Positions 55,497 to 64,000 of a stretch of DNA of 64,000 nt are shown here, one piece after another. Each line of letters begins with the position of its first letter. Within the stretch, counting starts at the first letter, position 1. Position numbers and translations under genes: made by a program. Origin of the DNA: Sanguinoderma infundibulare (taxonomy: Eukaryota > Basidiomycota > Agaricomycetes > Polyporales > Polyporaceae); contig JAVLRN010000005.1 of assembly GCA_032821775.1 (NCBI GenBank), positions 2,542,001 through 2,606,000 on the forward strand, given 5' to 3'. The notes under the pieces were generated by a model that ran no database searches, was not told the origin of the DNA, and worked only from the letters and a program-made list of their open reading frames with translations.

Positions 55497-56276
55497 TGTC
55501 CTACAAAACCATTCAACCTGACTACTACTCCCTTCATACCATGATGCAGTGCCTAAATTTCTCTCAACTCCGCTGAGTATGACATGTACTCCACCCTCCT
55601 TACCAACAACCCCCCTCTTGTCCATGCTGTCAACATGGCCCATCAGGCCAACCTGGCACTTACCTAATCCAGGAAGGCTCTCAATATAGTTGACACCACT
55701 CAAGAACAACTTCAAACCAGCCAAGTCTGCCTTACTCATACCCTCAAAGTGATTGTCAACACCCTCTATCAAACTCCTATGGGGAGCCAAATTCTCTTCC
55801 CCTTCTATATGTGCCTAGCTGAGGAGTATCCCTCTTGACCAAGCAGGGTGGTGTTTTTGGACTCTGATCCTACTGTGCATTCCTTACTCCTTTCTCTGTG
55901 GAGATGTCAATCTCCATGGAAATCTATCCAGGCTAACATTTATACCTCAACTGAAGTGGCAGCCAGCCAATCTTTCTTCCATCACTCTCACAACTGGAAT
56001 GCAGTGTCTGCAACTGCTTCACTGCCCCTTGCAGAATGTCTTTTGTCCCCTTATCTATCCACTGATTCTGCTTCGATTCATCTCCCTCAGAAGGAATGTA
56101 CCTCATCCTCTACCCCATCAGTCATCTCCAGTGAGTCTGGCTTCTGCAGATCATACCATGACTTCTTTGACCTCCAAGAGTTGAAGTATGGACATGATGA
56201 TGATGGTGAGGTCAATGTATATAATGCTTATGCTGGTCCTTATTACAAAGAACACTTCAGCAGCATGGAGGTGTAG
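55497..56276 (+). pseudogene. Extra sense open frame of element C behind the chromodomain
   Basis: After the chromodomain stop a further coding-like frame runs to 56276, 38 bases before the 3' LTR. It begins with MSYKTIQPDYYSLHTMMQ (55497), shifts frame near 55570, then reads MYSTLLTNNPPLVHAVNMAH, STPVGSQ-like and FPFYMCLAEEYPS with two stops. A clean 142-codon frame follows (55848-56276) with SVISSESGFCRSYHDFFDLQ and EVNVYNAYAGPYYKEHF. It occupies the position of an env or accessory gene, but has no signal peptide or transmembrane segment that I can see and resembles no family I know. Confidence 0.5.
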
Positions 56277-56313
56277 GAAGCTTCGTAGAAGCTTTGGGAT
56301 AGTTGGGGGGTGA

Positions 56314-56627
56314 TGTTACAACTGCATATGTCTCCTTATTGACTGCCTATCATATCCATTCCATTTCTTTCCTTTCCCACCCTCTGAGTTCAATCCTGCC
56401 ATCTTCCATAGTCTCTGAGGTCACAACATCTTGTGATGCTGTATAATAGGACTCTCACTTATGCCTTTCTTTTTGTTCTCTCTTTGGATAATAGCTTGTC
56501 GAACACTAGTGCCTGTAGTTCACTATTGTTCTCCCTTACATATATGTGCCTCAGTACTGTACTCCTGTTTTTCAGTTTGACCTCTTGAAGCTATTGAAGA
56601 TCTCTCTTCCCATCGAACCTTGCCTGC
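56314..56627 (+). repeat. 3' LTR of element C, truncated
   Basis: TGTTACAACTGCATATG to CCTTGCCTGC matches the first part of 47651-47987. A G-rich purine tract (TTGGGGGGTGA, 56303-56313) precedes it. A hAT-like MITE begins at 56628 and the rest of the LTR is not seen. Confidence 0.82.
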
Positions 56628-57240
56628 TAGGCTGTGTCATGGGTGTGGGTCTGGATCAGGTTTGGCTCACCCATGGCAAAACCCACACCCATGCCATGGG
56701 TTGTGAGTATAGCTGCTAATATAAGCACCTATAACAGTCTTTGCAGGCTGGAGGCATTGTTTCTGCTATTACTAGTTCATTTCTGCACCTTTTGAGGTGC
56801 TTCTTTTGATATATTAATTGTTGTAGCAATGCCCATAGAATGCACCTAATGCAGCAGTGTAAAGCCACAAGCACTGCTATGGGTAGGAGGAGGGTGAGGA
56901 GGAGGGGGTGGCCATAGTGAAGCCTCCAGTGGTCACCTTGGGGTGATTAATACCTCATTAGAAAGCTACTGATCATAGCTTTCCAATGGTCTCATTGTGA
57001 CTTTGGTCTGTGGCCCAGTTGTTGAGATATAGGCCCAGGAAGCATGGTGTGGCTGAGAGTTGATGGCTCCAACATGCCATGGGATGGCCAGAAATCTGAG
57101 AATGAATGATATGTTCTAGATATAGCAGTCAGTAGAATCAAGGAGCAACAACAATGATAGAAATCTATCAATCCATCACTGAGCAACAACAACAATGACC
57201 TTCCTACCCCCCTCAATACATCCAAAGACCCATTGACATG
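56628..57240 (-). mobile_element. hAT-like MITE, family 3, copy 2, truncated
   Basis: Starts TAGGCTGTGTCATGGGTG and is similar in inverted orientation to 51503-52309 up to about 57240. The other terminus is missing. The bases 57241-57365 are unassigned. Confidence 0.68.
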
Positions 57241-57365
57241 GTCTAGGGACTGCCACTGCAGCCTTGGTGTGGACCCTCTCTAAACATTCTTCTGCAAGGC
57301 CACCAACTGGTCAGCCAGGACCTTCTGCTGCTCCATCACCTGTGCAAGGAGAGCATTCATGGAGC

Positions 57366-57478
57366 ACAGGCATCCTGTCGGGTAGGTAACCCGGACCCAG
57401 AAGACCCAGACCTGTGGGTTTTGCGGCAGGTCGGGATCGGGTTACCTACCATGTGACCTGGACCTGTGTTCAGCCTTA
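57366..57478 (-). mobile_element. Terminal fragment of a hAT-like element
   Basis: The stretch ends ACCTGTGTTCAGCCTTA, the inverted terminus shared with the family-1 and family-2 hAT-like elements. Its other end is not found. Confidence 0.5.
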
Positions 57479-58100
57479 GGGCCTGTTCGGCAATGGATTT
57501 CGAAAGTGAGTTACCAGTATTTCTTGCCCATATATAGTAAAAAGTCATCGTATGGAAAACAGGGATTTTTCTGAAGAGTTCTCACATTTGGCTTGCATAG
57601 CACTGGTGTGAAAACAACATACTGCTACTCCGTGTTACTCCAGCATAAAATTCCTGGGTTTCACACCCCCCTCCCTTCGTACCCAGCGGTAATGGTACTG
57701 TTCACAAGCAGGCTTTGATCGCTGTATGTGTGTGGCTTTTGGAGACCCCTGGTGCTATCGATGCACTGAGACAACGGAAACCAGGCTGATGGTGCTCAAT
57801 TCAAGCTCTCCTAGCATGCTGACGGAAGTTTGGGGAAATACCGCCTGCGCTGCCACTGATTTGGCTCGCAAACTGTTCAGGATGCTGACGCGCATGGATG
57901 CGCTAGTCATATTTTGAGAAGTAAAGCTGAGATCCCTAAATCTATGCCTACCGTGCTGTTTCGCGGGTTGGGGAACGAGGGCGCCTAGTCCGTCCGGAAA
58001 ACGCGGGACCTCCACCCTCAAAACTCTTTTCCAAACGGAAGTAACAACACGTGATGAAATACCGGTAACTCGATTTCGAAATCTGTTGCCGAACAGGCCC
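57479..58100. mobile_element. PIF/Harbinger-like MITE at the repeat/gene border
   Basis: The 622-bp element has inverted ends GGGCCTGTTCGGCAA and TTGCCGAACAGGCCC with TTA on both sides (57476-57478 and 58101-58103). A 3-bp TWA duplication with GGGCC-type ends is typical of PIF/Harbinger or Tourist elements. It carries no transposase and is CpG-rich. Its left TTA is the last three bases of a hAT terminus. Confidence 0.78.
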
Positions 58101-58103
58101 TTA

Positions 58104-58393
58104 GTCCACTCCAACCATGTGTGTAACAGTATTTCACCTAGTGCAAAGGGTCTACGACCTGATGAACTTAGCAATAACCTTGGACAAATGGCTAAACAGC
58201 TCTGTCTCCAAGGGATGCACCGTCAAAAATATTGAAGAATTTTGATTGAACGATTGAGCTGTGAGTAACGATATGTGTAGCTGCAGATGATTACTACGGA
58301 GCAGCTGCATACAGGAAAACAATGCAGAAAACGATACTAAAGCCACGGCGACAGCTGGTAAAACAATATAGTACATAAGGGTGATACCTGGTC
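58104..58393 (-). other. 3' flank of the RRM/G-patch gene
   Basis: Between the Harbinger-like MITE and the stop codon of the minus-strand gene lie 290 bases, probably the 3' untranslated region. Nothing else is recognised. Confidence 0.5.
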
Positions 58394-61271
58394 TCAACTC
58401 CCATATCGCTCGCGAGCCTATGAGAATTGAAGTCAACAACACCCCTAATGAAACGAAACTTGCAAGTGCTTACAGCGTCTTTGGCCAAGTTAACATATCC
58501 GGTGTAGTCGCTGGCGAACTTGGAGATATCTTTCGGTTTGGTCGCCCCAAGGCCGGCACCAGCGGCGTAGACGGCAGTTTGACTGCAGGAAAATGGACAC
58601 CGTCAGGAAGGATCAAACAAGACCAAGCCAAGGAAATGCACATAGGATCAACTCTCCCATCCCCTTCGGTACCCAGACCCTGACCCTCCTTCCAGCCCAT
58701 CATCTTGAGAAGCTTATTTCCAATGTTATTGTCATCTTGACCTGGGTTGGGAGGCGCGGCAGGCGCGGGCTCCGGAGGCGGGGGCCCGTCCGAGTGCTTG
58801 CGTTTCGTTGGCGGCTTGTCCGCGGTCGCAGGACGAGGGACATCGGGCTGATTGTGCATAACGCGCCGCTCGGAAGCACGGTCTCGATACTTGGGTTGCT
58901 GAGTCTCGGCCTTCACACGAGCGTCGCGTACTTTCTCTCTAGCAACTTCACGCAAGGCTATGTCCTTGTAGTTTTTCTGGAAGACGTATGTGAGAAGATA
59001 CTCAGGAAGATCGTCGAACCAGTCACCGACCTTATGAAGGTCAGACTCCTTGTTGTGTCGCTTAAGTTGTTCTAGAGACTTGAACTGCCGGGCACACAAC
59101 AAGCAGGTCAACGCATTTGTGTCTGAAAATTCGAATTCCGTCTCCGCTGATTCGGGGGGCGTAGCAGCCTTGGTTGGTGTCGGTTGCGCTGCAGCGACCG
59201 GTACAACCGGGGCCGGTGTCTCGACCTGAGTGGGGTGAATATCAGCGACTGCGATAAAACGAATATGCTAACCGGTTGGGCGACAGGTACTTCTTCCGGG
59301 GCATCCCGGTGCAAAACATCCTGAACCTGATTCCACTTGTTGATGTTGTTGACAGTCTGCCAAATGAATGTTATTACGACCATCGAAAAAGATAAACCGA
59401 GCCACAAACCTTCTTGCTCGCAATAAGCGGTGCAACTCTCTTAGACGCAGCAACTACACAAGCGAAGACAACACTGTCAGCCAACCCGCACAAACTTCTG
59501 TCTCCCAGCATCGCGACAAACCCTTCGGATCTTCAGCAGTAGTCGTCTCGTTCGTGGTCGCGTCTGCACCGCCCTCGGCTGCGTCATCCATCGAGAATGC
59601 CTGGGACAAGGGAACAGCCTTCTTCGACGGAGCTGCCTGCCCAGGTTTGCCTATCGACAAGCCGCCCTTGAAGCTCAGAGTAACAGGCTTATCAGAGACA
59701 GGGAGCGCAGAGGCCTCAGCGGATGCCTCTTGCGTGGTATCTGCAATGCATATTCCTTATTCATGGGAGCCTATATAAGGGACGTGCTGCTGCGCACCTT
59801 TCTTTTTTTTCTCCTTCTTCTCCTTCACGACAGGTGCGGCGTTAGTTGGCTGAATCGGCTCTTCTGCCGGGAAAGCAAGGGTAGCCGCGGTGGAACCCTC
59901 GTCCCAATACCGCACCCATACTCCTTCCATACCACCTAAGGCGTTAGACGCCACCAGGCAAGCCTCGTCTTGTAGTGAGTAGTCTGGAATCGGTTGGAAC
60001 GAGTATGGGTGTGCAAAGGACGCGGCAACCGGCCGGTCAGAGATCCGGAACCCGTTCGGGTGCAGCTGAGGAGACATGGTGGAAGCCAACACAGCGGACG
60101 CTGACTGGTGCTGCTGTCAACAAGGCCTTGTGCACTGAAAAACGGGTTACGCACTTGGATATCAACGAATTCCACGAACGCGAATCCCCAACTCGTCATC
60201 GTAGCCTTATCCTTGATCAGGATAATTCTCCGCATGCCCCTCGCGCCTTCCTTCCCCGGCCCAGCGCTCGTCTTCATGGCCTGAGCAATGGCCTGCGGAC
60301 CACTCAGCGGATCCAATCCACGAAACAGCAGGACAGGAGCCTGGGTGTTCCCGATATCTCTCGTCCCGTCGTTCGTCTGGAAGAGACCTTTAGGCCCACG
60401 GCGTTCCCCAGGGGCGGCAGACTGGGAATAGTCGATCTTGACGCGTCGCCCACCAGGAGGCTGGGAAATACCTTGCTCTAGGCTGCGATAGAAGCTAGTA
60501 CGTGCAGAGGCACCATGCGAGGCGGGTGGAGGAATCTGGATGAAGGGGAAAAGGGGGTCGACGAAGGCGCGGGCATGCTCGGTGGTCGTGAATTGGGCAA
60601 AGCCGAAGCCCTTGGAAACACCTACAACGTCGTGTGCAGACGATGGATGTACAAAAGGTGTTCATGGCGGCGAGGCGGGGAAAGAGAAGACGTCAATGCA
60701 CTGCTGAACGCTATGAAGGAGGATGGGGCAAGTGCCTGTAGATCTGTCTCGGATTATAGTCACAGATTCGATGCTGCAGTTGTTGCTTGTGAGGTATGCT
60801 TGCATCTGGCAACGCCGACAGCAATTAGCCTGAGCGTCTTGTGCGGTACCTGCGGAACGGGTGTAGACGTACGTCGGACTCAGTGAAGTCAGGGTCAAGC
60901 CCAAGGAATATGACATGGGGGCTGGGCTCGCTCGGGACAAGCCTCTTCTTGTTGTGCAAGCCGCCAACGCCCTTGTGGTGACGGTCGTCGTGGTAGTACC
61001 CTCCCTGATCGTAGGATTGGCGGTTGTCGTACCCGGAGTCATCCCAACCTTGAGACTCATCATAACCCTTAGAGGGAGCATATCTCAATGCATGCCAAGC
61101 CCAGACTAAGGCGAAGAGACTTACGCCGTCGTTGTACTTCCTGCGCTTGAAGCTACCGTTGTCGGCACCATACCAGTCGTCGTCGCGCATGTGGCCATTG
61201 CCGCGTGGCGCGGGTTGCCAGCCGCCGTGTTCGGTTTGCTTTCCTTTATCCCATTCTCGGTTGTAAGCCAT
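58394..61271 (-). CDS. RBM5/RBM10-type RNA-binding protein with two RRMs, zinc finger and G-patch
   Basis: Eleven exons can be joined into a 749-residue frame: 61271-61125, 61067-60873, 60805-60736, 60621-60155, 60104-59798, 59740-59522, 59453-59410, 59356-59273, 59225-58642, 58582-58474 and 58417-58394. The total is a multiple of three. Residues about 100-190 form RRM1 (VIFLGLDPDFTESD, KGFGFAQF), 231-320 RRM2 (VLLFRGLDPLSG, SWGFAFVEF), near 390 a KEKKEKKKK run, 552-575 a C2H2 finger (CX2CX12HX6H), and about 675-715 a G-patch (GNKLLKMMGWKEGQGLG). Human RBM5/10 have this order plus extra domains; they regulate splice-site choice in the spliceosome. The start MAYNREWDKG is followed by a G/Y/D-rich segment. 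Intron 3 would use a GC donor. The protein should act in the nucleus. The neighbour starts 114 bases away on the other strand. Confidence 0.85.
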
Positions 61272-61385
61272 GTTGAACGGGAGAGAGCGGAGTGGAGAAA
61301 GGAGAGGTGGGAGAGTGGGCAAGGTGGTGGTTAGAGGTCAAGAGTTGGGCGCTTTATGCCAGCTACGACTGAGACTGCATCCACC
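61272..61385. promoter_or_regulatory. Bidirectional promoter, 114 bp
   Basis: Only 114 bases separate the start codons of the RRM/G-patch gene (minus) and the small complex I-like gene (plus). It is purine-rich on the plus strand with no clear TATA box. Both promoters must overlap here. Confidence 0.6.
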
Positions 61386-61868
61386 ATGGCCGGACACGGT
61401 GCGTCCTCTGTCCACGCCGGCTGCCTTCCTTTCTCACCTGGATTCTCGCCTATGTAGGGTACACCAAGGTGATTACTTGCGTTCTGCAGCAACAAACTTT
61501 GGTAGATGTCTGACAATGGTCTCAGATTGACCCCGCCGTTGAGCGGTGGAATGTGATGGTGCGTTCTCAACCTTTGTTTATCTTGCCGTCGTGTTCTCAA
61601 CGCCACACATGCATACGTATAGCGCGAGGCTGTCTACAAACACTTCCGCTTTAACTCAAGGACAACAAGGCAGTCCATCCTTGGCATGGTTGTCTTCCCT
61701 GCTGCTATCTTCGCGGTCGCCTACCACCAAAATGTGCGTTTGTCGGTCGCGGTGCGTTTCGCAACCTACTTACGTTTCACACAGGGAAAGTGGGAATGGA
61801 CTGGCAAGCGCAAAGGGGAGACATTGGCTCGTGTCGCGCCTGCGCCGGCAGAGAACGCGGAGGCTTGA
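61386..61868 (+). CDS. Small mitochondrial complex I B15/NDUFB4-like subunit, five exons
   Basis: Exons 61386-61398, 61458-61468, 61526-61552, 61623-61733 and 61785-61868 (all GT-AG introns of 51-70 nt) join to an 81-residue protein starting MAGHGYTKIDPAVERWN. A membrane segment lies at about residues 36-50 (ILGMVVFPAAIFAVA), followed by a basic tail (WTGKRKGE). The pattern of DPAxERW, an arginine-rich stretch, one membrane helix and a KRKG tail fits the fungal B15 (NDUFB4-type) accessory subunit of NADH:ubiquinone oxidoreductase in the mitochondrial inner membrane; I judge this from memory of the family, not from a search. The ATG has a good context (CCACCATGG). Exon 2 is only 11 nt and exon 1 only 13 nt. 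The sum of exons is divisible by three. Its 3' end faces coq7 with a 75-bp gap. Confidence 0.66.
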
Positions 61869-61943
61869 AAGGAGGATTGTTATGGTGGTGTGCTCAACAC
61901 GACTACGGTACAGTGGATGTTGTAGACTGCCGACACGTGTCCA

Positions 61944-62726
61944 TCAGAATCTCTTGCACAACTCGATTGCAAGCTTGCAACCGGTGCCGACGATTGTACT
62001 CAAGAGGGCGTGGGCCGGTGCCTTCTGGGAGTCGTTCTCTACCGCGATATCCAAGTGTTCTAGCTCGTCGTCCCTGAACTCGCGGATTACGTCCTTCAGA
62101 AGCGGCACGCTAGGGTGGTCGGCAGGAAGTTGCTCTAGAGCTTTCAATTGACTGGTGATTGAGGTGTTGGCAGGCCGGGTTGGAAAGGGAGGAGATCGAT
62201 GGTACGTACTCGTCATAATGCTCGCCGATGACGGTCTCGACGGCTTCGGTACATGCCATTGCAGCCTCCTTGCCCATGAGAGCGGTGATAGCACCCAGCC
62301 CATAGCCACCGACACGGGCTAGTTCCCAGAGGAGGGTGGGACGGACATGGTGCTGCATTTGAAGTCTGTTCATGACGACAAGATGCTTCTTCTCTTGATC
62401 CCACATTTCCTGAGGAAGGAGATGAGGATAAGCGGAGGGAAATGCGGTAATGTGGGCACCTGGATGAGCGGGCCGGTGACGGGGTCGCGGCCGAGGACGT
62501 CATGCTGGCCGTTGTAGATGTAATTGGCAGCGAGTTCACCGGCCTGGTCAATCCTGAGTGCGCTCTCGAGCTCGTGTCGGAGTCGGGGGGAGATGTCTTG
62601 GGGGGTTGTTGTAACGGCAGCGGCGCCGGCGCGGGCAGGATCGAGGTAGGCGGATGAGGCGTATGAACGGACTGCGCGAGTGAAGAACGGGCAACGGAGT
62701 GTAGGGATGCGAGAGGCGGGGAACAT
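61944..62726 (-). CDS. COQ7: 5-demethoxyubiquinone hydroxylase, mitochondrial (COQ7/CLK-1/CAT5)
   Basis: Three exons (62726-62460, 62409-62210, 62151-61944) give 224 residues. COQ7 is the di-iron monooxygenase of the penultimate step of ubiquinone synthesis, on the matrix face of the inner mitochondrial membrane. Visible iron-ligand motifs are E64 in DQAGELAANYIYNGQ, E95-x-x-H98 in EKKH, the glutamates in CTEAVETVIGEH (143-153) and ExxH in DDELEHLD near the C-terminus. The length agrees with the family. The N-terminal 25 residues (MFPASRIPTLRCPFF then TRAVRSYASS) look like a mitochondrial presequence, so the ATG at 62726 is preferred to one at 62843. Introns are 50 and 58 nt with GT-AG borders. 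It lies tail to tail with the complex I-like gene and shares its upstream region with the next gene. Confidence 0.93.
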
Positions 62727-62984
62727 GCTAGGCTGTCTTAGGCTACCGTAGGCTGTCGAGGACGAAAAGCTGAGGCTGAGTAGAGCAACGAGTGCGGATA
62801 TGTGAGCACTTGAGTGCTGCCTTGGGCTACATAAGTTAGACAAGTTAGCAATGGACTGCCCATCCGCTTATGTAAGCACTCGCCCACCCAAATCCCGTGG
62901 GCCTCTTGTCTTGCAATCGACCGTCCGTGTTAGATTTCCTCTATACATACACCCGCGCATCGCACCCTCGGTCACTCTGACATT
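62727..62984. promoter_or_regulatory. Divergent promoter region of coq7 and the next gene
   Basis: 258 bases between the two start codons. A TATA-like TATACATA lies at 62943-62950, 35 bases before the plus-strand ATG, followed by a pyrimidine-rich leader. Confidence 0.5.
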
Positions 62985-64000
62985 ATGAGTGGCCCAGCCT
63001 CGTAAGTTTTCTCCGCGCACGCCCATTTCCCCGTTCCTAACCGCCACTTATCCTAGCTTCACCCCCTCCACTGTCGTTGACCCTTCCAAGGAGCGCGACT
63101 GGTCCGCCCAGCTTGGTATGTTTGCCTCTCTATTCCGCACGTACCTATGCCTATCGTCGTATGTTGGCTCTCAGGCATGCTTGATTGGGATAACACCAGC
63201 GTTGTCTTCACCAAGCGGTCCCTCCTCGAGTTCCTCAAGTAAGCCGCGCATACCCCGCAAATGAACCCTGCCGTGATGCATCCGCTAACGAGTCAACACC
63301 CCCAGGTATGCCGGCGTCACTGTAGACCCCAACTTCACCAACATTCAGAAACTCCCCCGTACGCACTGTTCCAAATCACCTTTGTTATAGCCCTACTTGT
63401 TTGTTCACTTGTAAACCTCGCAGGTTATGCCCAGTTCGGCAAGCTTTCTGCCAGTGCCATTGCCGAGTCCGGTCCCGCTGCGACAACCACCGCATCCGCA
63501 CCTTCGGGTATGTTCCATTTCAACCGATGCTGCCATACAAAGCCTGATCAAGCACTATCCCCTCTCAGTATCTTCCGACTTCAAGCCCACTCGCCGCGTT
63601 CGAGAAGCTCCCGGCGGCACCACTCATGATATATTCGGGGCCGCCGATGACGACGACGCCCTCGCTGGCGCACCACCAAAGCCGTCTGCTGCCGTAAGTC
63701 CTCGATTTCCCAGCTTGTACGAACATGTGAATGATGTAAGATACGTAGCCGAGCCCAGACGGAGAAGGTACGACTGGCCCGGCCCAACAACGGTAAGTTA
63801 CTGCCATGTGGTCTCCAAGTGTGCCGAGTTCTCAACGGTTCCGACGTAGAAAGCGGAGCAACAACTCGTCTGGAATCGCGTCCCTCTGGGACGCTCCCGA
63901 CGACGCTGAGGCGTTCAAACCTACTCGCAGGTGCGAAACACGGTCAATATCATCTCTCGTCTACACTCGTGCTCACATCTCACTTGTAGAGTTCGTGAAA
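62985..64000 (+). CDS. Unidentified protein with repeated FKPTRRVRE motif, partial at the window end
   Basis: Nine exons can be joined: 62985-63001, 63057-63115, 63175-63238, 63306-63358, 63424-63507, 63569-63693, 63754-63767, 63850-63930 and 63990 to beyond the window. They give about 169 residues in one frame, beginning MSGPASFTPSTVVDPSKERD. The N-terminal 70 residues (SVVFTKRSLLEFLKYAGVTV, NFTNIQKLPRYAQFGKLSAS) are followed by low-complexity A/S/P stretches. The motif FKPTRRVRE occurs twice: with APGGTTHDIFG after the first, and at the very end of the window (about 63916-64000) across an intron. The PGG-x-x-x-IFG pattern recalls the Jupiter/HN1 microtubule-associated family, but this is weak. 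Introns are 55-82 nt. The last ones are the least certain. Function is left open. Confidence 0.6.

Larger units (their letters stand above)
47651..56627 (+). mobile_element. Ty3/gypsy chromodomain element C, plus strand, with three insertions
   Basis: Between its LTRs the element has gag, protease, RT, RNase H, integrase, chromodomain and an additional 3' open frame. Three later insertions interrupt it: a hAT-like MITE (51503-52309), a solo LTR (53311-54721) and a Tigger-type MITE (54745-55235). The 3' LTR is cut by another hAT-like MITE at 56628. The domain set is that of a fungal chromovirus of a lineage different from family A. Confidence 0.82.

Noticed and set aside
51679..57225. Similar frames at 51679-51876 (plus) and 56992-57225 (minus)
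   Set aside because: They are similar because both are copies of the same non-coding MITE in opposite orientation. There are no coding signs beyond the shared DNA.
61546..62151. A 201-codon open stretch on the plus strand
   Set aside because: It reads through introns and exons of the small complex I-like gene in a wrong frame and over the opposite strand of coq7.

Overview
The window reads as nuclear DNA of a basidiomycete fungus, most likely an agaricomycete. The genes at the right end carry many short GT-AG introns (about 47-82 nt) and encode eukaryotic proteins: an RBM5-type splicing factor, ubiquinone hydroxylase COQ7 and a small complex I-like subunit. The transposons are of the Ty1/copia, chromodomain Ty3/gypsy, hAT, Tigger/pogo and PIF/Harbinger types. 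No tRNA, rRNA or CRISPR locus was seen.

Layout. Positions 1-57.4 kb are an almost pure nest of decayed transposable elements. From the left: a Tigger/pogo transposase relic (1-2603) inserted in the chromodomain of a minus-strand gypsy element (2606-about 9530). Next is a copia nest (9531-17437) in which a 1.3-kb inverted duplication frames a solo LTR, a copia RT relic and a complete gag-only copia element. Then three plus-strand gypsy elements of one family (A1 about 18.6-28.2 kb, A3 28.2-35.0 kb, A2 35.0-47.6 kb) lie head to tail and share LTRs. A different chromodomain gypsy element (C, 47.65-56.6 kb) follows, itself interrupted by a hAT-like MITE, a 1.4-kb solo LTR and a Tigger-type MITE. 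Nearly all coding regions carry stops and frameshifts, and CpG is strongly depleted.

From 58.1 kb the sequence turns CpG-rich and gene-dense. A PIF/Harbinger-like MITE (57479-58100) sits on the border. The genes are an RRM/zinc-finger/G-patch protein (minus), a five-exon complex I B15/NDUFB4-like subunit with an 11-nt exon (plus), coq7 (minus), and an unidentified gene with a repeated FKPTRRVRE motif (plus, running off the window).

The most interesting signal is in the three family-A gypsy elements. Each carries, between integrase and the 3' LTR, a block of about 3-6 kb coding on the opposite strand. It holds two conserved antisense genes, one of which encodes a cysteine cluster resembling the fungal Zn(II)2Cys6 motif, and a second polypurine tract separates this block from pol. 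Other strong signals are a U3 region with eight perfect AP-1/Gcn4 sites directly upstream of a TATA box, CpG-transition decay that has converted catalytic aspartates to asparagine in three unrelated elements, and an intact-structure gag-only copia element inserted exactly in the primer-binding site of another copia element.
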